NCBI GenBank assembly: GCA_021464245.1 | Contig: JADCRB010000096.1 | Coordinates: 1,216,951-1,280,950 of the forward strand | Source: Carallia brachiata | Taxonomy: Eukaryota > Streptophyta > Magnoliopsida > Malpighiales > Rhizophoraceae | DNA: 64,000 bases | Direction: 5' to 3' | Shown here: piece after piece, positions 1 to 11,237 of the stretch | How positions within the stretch are numbered: position 1 is the first letter of the stretch | Layout: every line of letters starts with the position of its first letter | Translations under genes and position numbers: made by a program | The notes under the pieces: model-generated | The model's database searches: none | Seen by the model: only the letters and a program-made list of their open reading frames with translations | What the model was told of the DNA's origin: nothing

Positions 1-475
1 CGTCCGCGAATGCTCCTCCACTGCCCCGTCGATCCAGATCCTCCGGACAACTCTTTTGAACGTGAAATGTTATATGTACCTCCTCATGGCTCTCTGGTAG
101 CATCTATGGCTAAAGATACTCGAAAGCCCACGTTTCTTGAATAGAGCTTCTCTGAATCTTGCTATTTTGTAGAGCAGGCGAAAGACAATCTTGGTGTCAG
201 GGTCTCTCTTTCTCTCTCTAGATGTGGCTCTTTTTTTTTTTTTTACTTGTTTATATTATGTGATGATTTTTGTGGTGGTCTGCCTACAGCTGTTATCTGT
301 TATCTAGGAGTTGGCTCAACGATGACTTCCTAGGATTTGCTCTATACCCTGTTCTCGAGGATACTGAAGTTGGAATGGGAAATTTGCAACAATAGTCACT
401 ATTGTTGTCTGCCTCTGTCTGCAAAGTTATTCTGGGGCCAAAAGCATTTTTTGGTTTTGATAAAAATCAAATGAA
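1..475 (+). pseudogene. Truncated TNL 3' end, unit a (unknown ORF plus partial C-JID exon)
   Basis: The first 143 bases continue a short conserved reading frame of unknown function (residues such as DPPDNSFE and HGSLVAS) found in five places in the window. Then comes a copy of the end of the TNL LRR exon, its pyrimidine-rich intron (CT/T tracts near 210-245) and the start of the post-LRR exon. The copy keeps the stretch encoding LNDDFLGFAL-like residues near 300-350. Much of the exon 5' part, including the PGGRIPxWFE motif, is deleted. Frames are broken. It is followed at 594 by mannosidase exons, the same order as in the four other units. Confidence 0.6.
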
Positions 476-593
476 GCCTGTGCAAGCCATTACTTGACAG
501 TTCATTTGACCTATTGAGAAATGGTTATAGTGGTTAGTTTGTTGGCCACCAATTGATTGGCATGAAAATTTTTCATGGCGGTGGATCTTTCAG

Positions 594-1060
594 GCAGAGA
601 AGGTTATAGCAGAGCTTAATAAAACATTTCCTGATGATGCTCTGCTTCCAATCTATATTAATCCCCACACGAGAACGGTATCATACTCCACAATAACTTT
701 TGGCGCAATGGGCAGCAGGTATTGAATGCTTGAAAATTTAGATAAATGATGTGTTCATCTACATCACGTTCAGTCATCAATAACATTACCGTTCGACTCG
801 AGCTGAATCAACTGCTGAAATCATCATCATATTTTGTTGTATTCTAAAATTTGATTGCAGCTTTTATGAGTATTTGCTCAAGGTTTGGATTCAAGGAAAC
901 AGAACAGCAGCTGTGAGAGGCTATAGGTGATAAATTTTATTGTCCTAAGATATCTTTCTCTTCTACGAATCTGCCAGTTGACACTTAGAATCCATAAAAT
1001 TCAAAGTTTTCATTGTGAATTGATGCCACAATAGATTACTCTTTATATGGTTTAGCTGCG
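594..1060 (+). pseudogene. GH47 alpha-1,2-mannosidase fragment MNS-a (two exons)
   Basis: Exon 594-718 encodes [19 protein letters not shown], then IYINPH and [10 protein letters not shown]. It follows a good acceptor (tttcag) and ends at a GT donor. Exon 861-926 encodes SFYEYLLKVWIQGNRTAAV and is also flanked by AG/GT. The two join in frame. The peptide matches the C-terminal half of plant class I alpha-mannosidases (MNS1/MNS2 type, Golgi N-glycan trimming). Similarity stops near 1060, so all later exons are missing here. It is a non-functional fragment. Confidence 0.75.
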
Positions 1061-1109
1061 AATCTGAAATCAGAAGGAGAAGGCGGAGATGGCGGTGGCT
1101 CTTGGTTTT

Positions 1110-1795
1110 ATGACTTCCTCTATTCTCTTAGGAAAATTATTAATTTTATGAGAGAATTAATAGGACTTTGGAAACAAAATTTTTTCTTCTGATTGCTCTC
1201 TATCACCCACACGACTGATGCCCTTGTCTGCGAATGCTCTTCCACTGCCTGTCGATCCAGATTCTCCGGACAATTCCGCTGAACATGTCACGATTACATG
1301 TACCTTCTCATGGATCTCCGGTAGCATCTATTGCTGAAGATACTCGAAAGCCCTCAGTTGCTTGAAAAGCTGTTGACTACAGCTTCTCTAACTCTTGTTA
1401 TTTTGTAGAGCAAGGGGATGACAATCTTGGTTTCAAGGTCTCTCTCTCTCTCTCTCTCTCTCTATAGATGTGGCTCTTTTTTATTTTATTACTTATTTAT
1501 ATTATGTCATGATTTTTGTGGTGCAGCGCAGTCTGCCTACAGTTCCTTTCTGCTGTCCGGGGGAGGTAGAATTCCAGGGTGGTTCGAGTATCAAAGCATG
1601 GGAGACTCCATCGGAATCCCACTTCCCTCAAATCGGCTCAACCATGACTTCCTGGGATTTGCTCTGTTCCTTGTACTCAACGATACAGAAGTGGGAATGG
1701 GAAGTTTGCAACGAGAGTCAGAATTGTTGTCTGCCTTTGTCTGCAAAGTTATTATGAGGCTAAAAGCGTTTTTGATTCTGATAAATATCAAATGA
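1110..1795 (+). pseudogene. Truncated TNL 3' end, unit b, with partial C-JID exon
   Basis: About 1200-1365 is a degraded copy of the conserved unknown ORF. The part from 1380 repeats the end of a TNL LRR exon, a (CT)n/T-rich intron, and a post-LRR exon. The frame 1418-1795 reads through GGGRIPGWFEYQSMGDS, then LNHDFLGFALFLVLNDTEVG, which is the C-JID signature (PG-x-IP-x-WF). It is the longest of the five truncated C-JID copies, but ends about 90 residues early compared with TNL-1 exon 5. No TIR, NB or full LRR precedes it, so it is a pseudogene fragment. Confidence 0.65.
1440..1464. repeat. (CT)n microsatellite
   Basis: This is a run of about twelve CT units in the intron before the partial C-JID exon. 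Shorter CT tracts occupy the same intron position in the other TNL copies (near 10685, 21705 and 45085), where they extend the intronic pyrimidine tract. Confidence 0.9.
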
Positions 1796-2750
1796 AGTGG
1801 GTCCAATCCATTATTTGACAGTTTATTTGACCTATTGAGAAATGGTTATAGTGGTTAATTTGTTGGATTACCAATTGATTGGCATGAAAAAATTTTCATG
1901 GTGGTGGATCTTTCAGGCAGAGAAGCTTATAGCAGAGCTTAATAAAACATTTCCGATGATGTTCTGCTTCCAATCTATATTAATCCCCATACGGGAACTC
2001 GATTGTACTCCGCAATAACTTTTGGCGCAATGGGCGACAAGTATTGAATGCTTGAAAATTTAGATAAATCATGAGTGTTCATCTACATTATGTTCAGAGA
2101 TCAATGACATTACCTTTCAACTTGAGCTGAATCAACTGCTGAAATCGTAATCATAATTTGTTGTATTCTGAAATTTGATTGCAGCTTTTATGAGTATTTG
2201 CGCAACGTTTGGATTCAAGGAAACAGAACTGCAGGTGTGAGAGGCTATAGGTGATACATTTTATTGTCCTTAGATATCTTTCTCTTCTACAAATCTACCA
2301 GTTGACGCCAGGAATGCATAAAGTACGAAGTTTGCATTGTGAGTTGATGTCACAACTGATTACTTTTTATATGGTTTAGCTGCGGATATGAAATCAAAGA
2401 AATAATAATTCTTTTTCAATAGGGACAGTTGTATTTCAGTATGGAAATCTTAGGATGTTGAACTGGTGAATAAATACAAAGCAGAAAATGAAAGTTTATT
2501 TCGCTAGCTTGTGGAAAAGAACAAATCTGCTCTCTCTCCCCCCTTCTCTACATTGGGTGGGTGAGTATGAAACCAGTGATAAGCGGTCCTTTGCTTCATG
2601 TGCAGTGGAGATTTAACCCATTGGAATGGCATCGTTTGGCCAAAAGTCCCACCGTAGCAAAATTATGTTGATTTGGATATTGTTGCATTTATAGATTTTT
2701 TGAATGGAATAAACTATTTGTATTTTGATGAGAACCAACTAGAATTCCTT

Positions 2751-3182
2751 GAAGGAAAAGATGAGTTTAATGACTTTAGACTGAAACTGAAAAATTACAG
2801 CAGACTAGGAAAGAAAAACAGTGGAAGCATTGCTGCAAAAATTGCAGCAGAGAAAGAAATGAAAAAGTGGGAAATCACAGCAAAAGGTAAAGCCAAAAGG
2901 CTTGATTTTCATTGATTCATATGCTTCATTATATAGGAATTTATACAAAGTAAATAGTACATGATATGACTAAGAAAAGACAAGTCTCTCATAAGTCCAC
3001 TAGTTTAAGCAAGCTAATTTGACAGATTTTTACCTAATCCCACTAACAAAAACAGCTTTAGAAGATATCATTACATATGTCATTCATCACTAACTATTGG
3101 TAACAATCCAACCCAAAACACTTCATTTAAACTAAGATCTTTTGCTTGTAGTTTGTACAGCAAGGAAGGTAGGAATCCTAAC
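2751..3182. mobile_element. Insertion of unknown class in an MNS-b intron
   Basis: The paralogous introns near 12855, 38840 and 48010 read straight through 'gaattccttatagtggagag'. Here 432 extra bases are flanked by the direct repeat ATTCCTT (2744-2750 and 3183-3189). The insert has no clear TIR or TG...CA ends. It contains a short chance reading frame and shares a purine-rich 'attgcagcagaga' string with the Copia-related element 280 bases downstream, so it may be LTR-derived. Confidence 0.55.
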
Positions 3183-3622
3183 ATTCCTTGTAGCGGAGAG
3201 TTAGAGGCAGATGATCAAAAACAGAATGGGGGAAATTTCTTACTTTGATGCTTTATGTTCAGGTACATATGCTTCCTCTTTGATTTACGACAATGTCCCA
3301 TTATTTTTTCATTTCTCTTTATTTCCTCTATTTTGGTTGAATATTTGAACATAATATCTAAGCTGTGTTATCCTGTATCTCTTTTTGTTTCAAATTTTTA
3401 AGTGTGATCTTGCAAACAAAGAAATGTGGGAAAAGTCAATGAAAGGTCTCTTAAGCTTGTGTTGGTTTTAAGAGAAGCTTGGTGGTGGAAGCTTAAGATA
3501 AAAGTTACAGAAAATGGCTTTAATGCTTGCTGAAAATTGCAGCAGAGACAAAGTCTCTGGTTTAGTGTTTGCAGCAGAGAAAAAGGACTTGTTGGAGAGA
3601 AATTCCAGCAAGGGAGAGGCTA

Positions 3623-3973
3623 TCATTTAAGGTTCAAACTGACCCTTTTACTCTCTGAATATTCTTCTCTCAGTTTCTGCCATGCCTCCTGAGCTGTCTC
3701 ACAAGCCATTATTCTGTTGAAGATCACCTCAGTAACACATGAACGAATGCAAGTTAGTGCCTTGAATTGCTTGGAGGTTTGCTCACTATGGTTCTTTAGT
3801 TGTGCTAAGGTTGGATTTTCAGGAAGTGGTGGTGCTTCTCCTCCTTTCTCTGTAACTTCCCATAAGTCAAAAGCTTTCAAATAAGCTTTCATCATCACAG
3901 TCCACTGGAGATAATTTTCTCCAGAGAACTTTGGAGGTGGAGGTGGAGGTGGAGAGAAGTTGAGTGATGCCAT
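3623..3973 (-). pseudogene. Copia gag N-terminal fragment
   Basis: The frame encodes 116 residues: MASLNFSPPPPPPPKFSGEN, then YLQWTVMMKAYLKAFDLWEV, and further on TAQEAWQKLREEY. The pattern [FY]xGENYxxW...LW...AxxAWxxL is typical of the DUF4219/UBN2-type gag of plant Ty1/Copia elements. The start lies about 130 bases downstream of the primer-binding site, as expected. The frame ends soon after the EEY motif, where normal gag continues for about 200 residues with a zinc knuckle. It is a remnant inside the element described at 3460-4588. Confidence 0.75.
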
Positions 3974-4113
3974 GATTAGGTACTGCTGTGGCTATTTTGT
4001 GGTTCTCTCTTAGTTTTTCTTATTTCTTTTTCTCGCGGGTTCAATTATGTTTCACTCAAACTATTTTTCTTCACTCTCAGGTCCCTCAAGATCTAAGAAA
4101 GCTCTGATACCAC

Positions 4114-4588
4114 TGTTGTTTTTCAGGTATGTTTTTGTTGTTTATCAGGTATGTTTCTACACTTAATTTCTAAGAACAGAAACTCATGTTCTATGCACTA
4201 GGTAGCAAAAAAAAAAAAACAAAGGAAAAGAGAGAGTATGTGAGCCAATTTGAGGAGAAAACTCAACCTATTTTTCATATTCATCATTAAGCTTTTATAT
4301 AGACTTAGCATTACATTTCAGATTTCAAAAGAAATCTGCAGAGGAGTTTGTAACAGCTAGTTAATAGAAAAGACAACATTCAAATTCAAATTTCAAAGCT
4401 TAAGTTCAAAATGTTTCATCATTACAGCAAGCTTACACAGCTAAGTAAACTAACATCAGCTTATATCATCTTCCAACAGCCATGTTAACTAACTTAACTG
4501 AACCTTGGATGCTTGGAGAGAAACCAAAAAACTGAACTTTGTTTACAGCAGCTAAAGAGCAAAGCCAGCAGCACCAATATCAACAACA
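4114..4588 (-). repeat. LTR of the Copia-type element
   Basis: This is a 475-bp terminal repeat candidate, from TGTTGTTGAT (minus strand, 4588) to AACAACA (4114). It has a TATA box on the minus strand near 4295-4310 and sits one base from the tRNA-Met primer-binding site. No full partner LTR is visible on the other side. Confidence 0.6.
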
Positions 4589-6290
4589 GCTTGGTGAGGA
4601 GAACAACACCATCATCTTTTGCTTACATTTGTGAGAAAGAGTGGAGAAGTGCTGACTCACAATTTAATATGCAGTTTTGATTAATTATTCTTAATAATAT
4701 ATCTCAAGTTTCCATTATTTTCATTTGCTCACATAGAGAAAAACATATTGTCCATGTTAAATCCTTCTTATATGTCGTCCTCATACAAGCAGATGGATGA
4801 ACTAGCATGCTTTGCTCCCGGAATGCTGGCTTTGCGATCATCTGATTATGGGCCTGCTGATTTACAGAAATTTCTTTCGCAAGCAGAAGAGAGGTTTTCT
4901 TCATCAAAAACTGACTTCTATATTTATCCAATATTACTTGGATAGAACTTTCTCAGAGTAGCATAGCTTGACTTCAATCTTCACAAGTAAACCTAGTTGA
5001 AAGGATCCTTCCTTCTTTCCCACAAAGGGGTCCGATTTGGTTAATGGTTGAAGTTTTTCATCTTCCATTTGCATACTGGTTTGTTTAATCGCACGAGCAC
5101 AAAGATACTTCACAAACATGTCATGGATGCGTATAATGTGTGTGTGCGTGTGAGGGCGCTCATGTAATTTTTTCTCATCCTTGTGCAGCTCGCCTGGACG
5201 TGTAATAATTTCTACCATTCTACATCAACAAAATTGCCTGGAGAGAATTATTATTTCCATTCTGGACAGGTTAGTTATCCTTAGCTTCATGACATAACAA
5301 TATTTTGTACCATTCTCTGACTGTTTCCCACTAGAAGTTCTCAGGACATGATTGTGGGCACGTCATGGAATAGTATTGAGACCAGAAACAGTTGAATCCC
5401 TCTTTTATCTGTGGCACTTAACTGGCAACAGGACATATCAGGAGTGGGGTTGGAATATTTTCCAAGCGTTTGAAAAGAATTCTCGCATTGAATCAGGATA
5501 TTTTGGACTGAAGGACGTAAGGGACTAAGGGGTCATAAATCCGCATTATTCCTTCTCTATCTTTTCTTTTTACCTGGGATATTCTAACAAGGACATCATT
5601 CTGCTTATAACTCTCTCTTAACTGTTTGCACCTATAAGGTTCAATTTCACTAAATTATTGCATTCTTTAACTCAAGGCTGCAATTTTATGCAATTCTCTG
5701 TGATTGAGGGCTTTTAGGATATAATTTTGCTACATATCTTGAGGATGCTCTTCTCATGTTCTTTATCCTTTTTTTTTTTTTTTTTTTGGCTATATGAATC
5801 GCACACCCCACACCTTACAATTTTATACTTAGTCTTCTGATAAATATGGTTTGACCCTTAACCATTAAGGTAGCCCTTTAAGGACTGTTATTCTTATTTT
5901 CTTTGGAATTAAAGTTGTATATATAAAAGAACAGTGCTTGTAGGATGTACATATTGCAGGCAGAATTGACTAAATTTCTCTGAAGCAATGGTCAACTTTT
6001 TTTTTATTTTTTTTAATATTTAGTCAGAATGCAAGCCACGGAGTTTAGTTTTCTTGCCGCATGGACGCTAATGCTGGCCACATATTGGTCCTTTCAGATC
6101 AATACTGAAGTCAAAGGCAACATGATGCAAAGCTTTTTCCTTGCAAAAAACACTAAAATATCTCTGCCTTCTTTTTTTCTCCCTTCAGTCATCTCATTAG
6201 AAGAGTGGGTGTCCCACGGAAACGCACCCTCTTAAAATTGTAACCCGCCACGATGGGAAATTTCTGGACAATCAGAGATATGACCAGTAA

Positions 6291-6984
6291 GAGTCAAGGC
6301 TGAAAAGAAGGTCAATTTGATACTCGTTAAGATTTCATTTGCTGATCATAAGGGGCTTATTCGCTGCCTGTGTTCTCGGCTGAACCCATTCAATGATTTT
6401 GAGGCATTGATTTGGATGACAAGCTAGAGGACCGTCAGATCATTGTGATTGAACTTGGACTAAAATCTAGTGGCTTCATGGGTTAGTGTTCCCATAACTG
6501 TAAAATGAGGTCCAACAAATTTTCTTCATTTTAGGCTGAAAGAAATTGTTGCATTAAATAGCAAGGAACAGCTGGAACCACATGATAGATTATGGACCAT
6601 ATGAACGGTTAATTTCTAATATCTTATACAAATTAGCATAACAAGGCAATTGATGTGCTGAATATTTGTGATTTTTGAAGCATCATCGGTTTTAAATCTT
6701 CAAATCTTTCTACCGTCTGTGGATTTCTTACGTTTCTTGTATGTGATTGCAATGCGCCTATTCAATTTTGGGCAACCTTTGGAGCGACGTAAACATGATG
6801 AGTAAAATCTTACATTTTCCCTTGTAAACGAAAAAAAAAATCTTACATTTTCAATGTGAAGTGTGAGTTTTGATGCAACATCGTAGTAAAAGATCCGGCA
6901 TTTTCTATGATTTATGGTGTTGTAAGGACAAATTACCTCATTTGCCCGAACAAGACAAAAGTCTCCGATTCAAAAGTCTTCTCG
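6291..6984. other. Mannosidase 3' flank, no gene
   Basis: This is non-coding sequence shared almost base for base with 14036-14700, 40728-41400 and 49760-50440. It is the former 3'UTR and downstream flank of the mannosidase gene. In copies b and d it runs directly into a TNL 5' region. In copies c and e it runs into the AT-rich array. Confidence 0.7.
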
Positions 6985-7113
6985 AATATGGAGTCTAAGT
7001 CAATGGGGGCTATACGATAAATGGTCGCTCAATTCATTCGTCTGCGCACTAAACTCACAATAATCAGTTACAAATTACAATTCCCTGTCAAAAAAAAAAA
7101 TTACAATTTCCAA
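6985..7113 (+). promoter_or_regulatory. TNL-1 5' flank, array-monomer-like
   Basis: From 'taagtcaatgggggctatac' on, the sequence matches the 5' flanks of TNL-2, -4 and -5, and also the core of every monomer in the arrays at 14.8-17.9 and 50.5-52.4 kb. The string 'tacgataaat' is a weak TATA-like candidate about 100 bases before the ATG. Promoter function is inferred only from position. Confidence 0.35.
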
Positions 7114-10100
7114 ATGGCTTTGGCTTCCTCTTCCTCTCCCTATGGTTTTCCGGCCACCAACAACCAAAATCAGCATCAATGGAAGTACGACGTTTTCTTG
7201 AGCTTCAGGGGTGAAGACACCCCGGACACTTTCATCAGCCATCTCCTCGTTGCCTTGACAGAAAAAGGTGTTGAGACCTTCACAGACTACGAGCTTCGTA
7301 AAGGAGATGAAATCGCTCCGGCCCTTTTGCAAGCAATCCAAGAATCAAACGTTGCTGTGGTCGTTTTCTCTCAAGACTATGCGTCTTCTTCCTGGTGTCT
7401 GGACGAACTCGTCAAGATCATGGAATGCCGTGAAACTCACGGACAGATCGTTATACCAGTGTTCTATCACGTGGATGCTTCGGATGTCAGGAAACAGACT
7501 GGCAACTTCGCTGAATATTCATCCGATCGTAAACGCAAGAGAAATTTCGAGATCAACTCGGTAAAGGTCCCCAAATGGAAGGCTGCGTTGACCACAGCTG
7601 CCAATCTATCTGGTTGGGATTCTAAAGTCACCAGGTAACTTTACAAGGTTCGAGTTCAGTTAATTATAGGCTGACTGGAAAACTATAAGTTGACTGGGTT
7701 CAACCACACTTAGCTAGTTCATTGAAATGGAATCCGTGCTGGCTTCTTTTGAATTTTAACAATTGATGACGTTATGACATTTTTATGCCTCATAGTTTCA
7801 TAAATCTGTTGTAGAATTGCTACAACACGTAATTAATTTGCAACTAAAACACATAGAACTCCCAAAAGAGACATCAAGTAATGCCTACAAGTATGTTGTA
7901 AAAACAATGTCCATTACATGATTATGAGACTTTGGCTTACTTATGGCAGGTCAGAGCGTAAACTTATTGATCAAATTGCCTGGGATGTTTTGGAAAAACT
8001 GAATCAAGCATTGCCTTTGCCTACAGGCTTGGAACGCCTGGTTGGAATAAATTCATGCCTTGAGCTAATAAAAAAAGTAATGGCTATTGGGTCCAAAGAC
8101 GTTCGCATTTTCGGGATTTGGGGCATGGGCGGTATAGGCAAAACAACTTTAGCTGAAGTTATTTTTAGCCAAATTTCTTGTCAATTTGGAGGCAGCTGCT
8201 TTCTTAAGGATGTTAGGGAAGAATGGGACAAAGGTGGCAAAAACAAGTTATTAGAGGAGGTCATCTCGAAAACATTACGGGATAGTAAATTTAAAATTGA
8301 TACGCCCAACATTAGGCTTGGACAATCCTTTGCTAGAAGGCTTCATCGTAAACAAATATTAGCTGTTCTTGACGATGTTGATGATCCATTACAATTAGAA
8401 TATTTAGTTGGAGATCCTTGTTGGTTTGGTCCAGGAAGTAGGATCGTTGTCACAAGCAGAAATAAGCATGTATTTGAAAAAAGGGCTAATTATACATATG
8501 AGGTCTTGGCATTAGAAGATCATGCAGCTCTTCAACTTTTTAATCAGAATGCCTTTAATCAAAATCTTCCCCAGGAAGATCACATGACATTGTCAAAGTC
8601 GGTTGTACGCTATTGTCAGGGCAATCCTTTGGCTCTTAAAGTTTTGGGCTCCTTTTTATTTGGCAAAAACAAAAATGAGTGGGAAAATGCACTAAATAAA
8701 CTAAAAAAAGTACCAATGAGGGAGATTCAAAATGTGCTGAAAATCAGTTATGACGGCTTGGATAGGGAAGAGCAGCAAATCTTTCTTCACATTGCATGTT
8801 TCTTTAAAGGCATGCGCAAGGATACTGTGACCCAAATGCTGAATAGTTGTGGCTTTTCAATAGAGAGCGGAATTAGAGTTCTCATTGACAAGTCTCTCAT
8901 GACTACTACTACGCAGCATGGGGTAGTCAAACTAGAAATGCATGATTTATTGCAAGAAATGGGTAGAGAAATTGTACGTGGGGAATCGAAGGAGCCAGGG
9001 AACGTAGCAGATTGTGGGATGTAGAAGATATATATCAAGTATTCAAAAAAAATACGGTAACATTCTAAATGGACAATTATGGTTTTTATTTGTGAGCTTC
9101 GTTATATAGCCAATAACTTATTACTAGCATGATATGAAAATCCCAATTCACTTTTCAAGCTTATTCATAGTTACTTTTCTCGTTATTCGCTAGGGATCTG
9201 CAAAAGTTGAAGGCATATTCCTGAACATGAGTAAAGTAAGAGAGAGATCCACTTGGACCCGAAAGCATTTGAAAAAATGTTTAACTTGAAATTTCTAAAA
9301 TTCTACATTGGGGAGTATGTGGCAGGGCTGAAAGAAGACGACTGTATGGTGCACCTTTCTCATAGTCTTGATTTTCTTCCTAATGAGTTGAGATATCTTC
9401 ATTGGGATAGATATCCGCTGGAGTATTTGCCAACAAATTTTTGCTCAGAGAATCTCTTGTGCATTGAATTACCTCGTAGTAACATTAAAGGACTTTGGAA
9501 CGAATCCGAGGTACAAATTACTCATATCAAAGATTTTTTTGTGATTCAATCAAAAGGTTCTCTTTGATTTATTAATTAATGGCACTTTTTTCTCTCTCGC
9601 TACCTGCAGCTGCTGGGTATTTTTAATCATTACTCATCCCCAACCCAATTCAGTATGGTCACATGCCTAATGTTGGAGAACTGCAAAGAGCTTAGGAGTC
9701 TGCCAAACAATATTGATATGAGGTGTCTAGATACTCTTGATCTTAGCGGTTGCTCAAGACTCGAGATGTTTCCGGAGATCTCAAGGAACATAAGGTATCT
9801 ATACTTATGTGGAACTGCAATAAAAGAAGTGCCTTCTTCCGTTGAATACCTTGATCGACTTCTCCTATTGGACTTGTCTAATTGCACCAAGCTTGAGAGT
9901 CTTCCAACTAATATTTGCAAGTTAACATCTCTTAAGGATTTCAACCTGCAAAGTTGTTACAAACTGAAGACATTTCCAGAAATTTTAGAGAACATGGATA
10001 ACTTAGAGTGGCTCGTTTTGAGCGGGACAGCCATTGAAGAGCTACCATCCTCCGTGGACAATCTAAAAGGGCTAAAAGAGTTGCAACTTAAAGGTTGCAG

Positions 10101-11237
10101 AGAACTTGCTTTTCTTCCACAAAGCCTCGATGACTTGAAAGGCCTTAAACTTTTTTCTCTTTCTGTAAATTCAGATTCAACACAAAAATTAGAGAAGCAC
10201 ATTGCAATTAAGTTCATTGGTCAAGATCATGGAGTATCGTTATTATCTTCGTGGTCGGGAATGTCTCGTGTAACCTCATTAGATGTAAGTGGTTGTAATC
10301 TAGGGCAGTTAACTGCCAACCTCGGGTTCTTATTCTCTTTAAACAAGCTAGATTTGAGTGGGAACAACTTTAAGAGTATCCCTGAAAGTATCAAACAACT
10401 TACTCGACTTCAAAGTCTTTGGATAGGGAACTGCCGAAGGCTTGAATCTTTGCCAGAGCTTCCGACGAGCCTATCATTTATAGAGGCGACGGGTTGCACA
10501 TCACTAGAAAACATATCTTCCCTTAATCAACAACTTTTTGAGTGTGAAAATCTTGACCCTTATTTCGACTTCTCTAATTGCTTCATGTTGGATAAAAACG
10601 AAAGAGATCCCATTTCACAGTTGAGGAATCGTTATTTTGTTGAGCAATTAGAAGGCAATCGTGGTGGCAGAAAGGTCTTTCTCGCTTTCTCTCTCTCTCT
10701 CTAGGGATGCTGACTCTTTTTTTTTTTTTTTAAACCTGTTTATATTATGACCTGGTTTTCGTGGTACAGTCGCGGCAGCCTAGAGTTTTCGTCTGTTATC
10801 CGGGAGGCAGAATTCCAAAGTGGTTCGAGTATCAAAGCACGGGAGACTGCATCAGAGTCCCACTTCTTCCCTCAAATTGGCTCAACGATCGGTTCTTGGG
10901 ATTTGCTCTATGCGTTGTTCTGGAGGATGTTGGTTTCGAAAATTTCCAATGCCAGTGCCATTTCGGATACGGTTGTGATAACAACAGTGGTTCCACTTTT
11001 GTTCTGGAATTCCAATCTCCGATGCTTTTCCTGGGCCATCACCTCCGAACAGAGCACGTCTTTCTGCTTTATTTTGTTGAACTGTACCGCATGATAGCCG
11101 ATAATGCTCGTCGCCTCACCCAATGCTCCTATGATGCCGTCTTGTTTATCTTCCGACCTGTCAACTTATTTCCGTCCAGATCCCGCAATTCCAACACGAA
11201 GGTTAAGAAATGTGGGGCCATTCCATTGTATGCCTGA
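7114..11237 (+). pseudogene. TNL-1: TIR-NB-ARC-LRR resistance gene, frameshifted
   Basis: Exons are 7114-7634, 7950-9056, 9194-9510, 9610-10674 and 10770-11237, all with GT/AG borders and matching phases. Exon 1 is a TIR domain (residues 24-165: YDVFLSFRGEDT, catalytic-position Glu98 in WCLDEL). Exon 2 is NB-ARC: P-loop GMGGIGKTT (8122-8148), kinase-2 VLDDVDD, RNBS-B GSRIVVTSR, GNPLALKVLG, FLHIACFFKG, MHD (8938-8946). Exons 3-4 are LRRs and exon 5 is C-JID (CYPGGRIPKWFEYQ). The start at 7114 is shared with TNL-4; an in-frame ATG at 7021 lies in the 5' flank. One G is missing near 8999 (GERSR codons), giving a stop at 9022, and one base is missing near 9242. The open product would be a 531-aa TIR-NB protein. 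Both lesions are in short repeats, so assembly error is possible. Confidence 0.85.

Larger units (their letters stand above)
3460..4588 (-). mobile_element. Non-autonomous Copia-type LTR element, truncated
   Basis: The element splits the mannosidase exon at AAGCTTG. It has the 5-bp target duplication GCTTG (3455-3459 and 4589-4593) and TG...CA ends. Read on the minus strand it has a 475-bp LTR (4588 to 4114) with a TATATAAAAGC box near 4300. Next comes a primer-binding site TGGTATCAGAGC (4112-4101) complementary to initiator Met-tRNA, then a gag start. There is no protease, integrase or reverse transcriptase. The opposite end (3460 on) resembles the LTR end for only about 14 bases, so the second LTR is lost or replaced. 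Confidence 0.75.
1917..6290 (+). pseudogene. GH47 class I alpha-1,2-mannosidase pseudogene MNS-b (3' half, most complete copy)
   Basis: Seven recognisable exons lie in order: 1917-2040 (AELNKTF..., one base lost after ACATTTCC), 2185-2250 (FYEYL...NVWIQGN), about 3425-3459 joined to 4589-4650 across an insertion (MKGLLSL/VRRTTPSSFAYICEK), 4793-4891 ([20 protein letters not shown]), 5189-5269 ([15 protein letters not shown]...ENYYFHSGQ), 5345-5516 (DMIVGTSWN, then [13 protein letters not shown] after a 1-base shift), and 6098-6270 (VKGNMMQSFFLA...VISLEEWV, IVTRHDG). These match the catalytic (alpha/alpha)7 barrel C-terminal half of plant Golgi mannosidase I, which trims Man from N-glycans. The N-terminal half is absent. 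Frameshifts and a retroelement insertion show it is dead. An additional 432-bp insertion sits in an intron. Confidence 0.85.

Noticed and set aside
2673..2915. 80-codon frame in the MNS-b intron
   Set aside because: It begins in mannosidase intron sequence and continues into an unrelated insertion; no homology recognised.
4101..4112. GCTCTGATACCA resembling tRNA sequence
   Set aside because: It is the primer-binding site of the Copia element. No cloverleaf surrounds it, and no tRNA gene was recognised in the window.
7021..7113. Upstream in-frame ATG of TNL-1 as the true start
   Set aside because: The extension lies in the array-like 5' flank with a poly-A tract. TNL-4 keeps the ATG corresponding to 7114 but not an upstream start.
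9630..10217. Antisense frames opposite the LRR exons (also near 20673-21245, 34-kb paralogues and 55236-55574)
   Set aside because: Shadows of the LRR coding strand; their similarity between copies follows from duplication.
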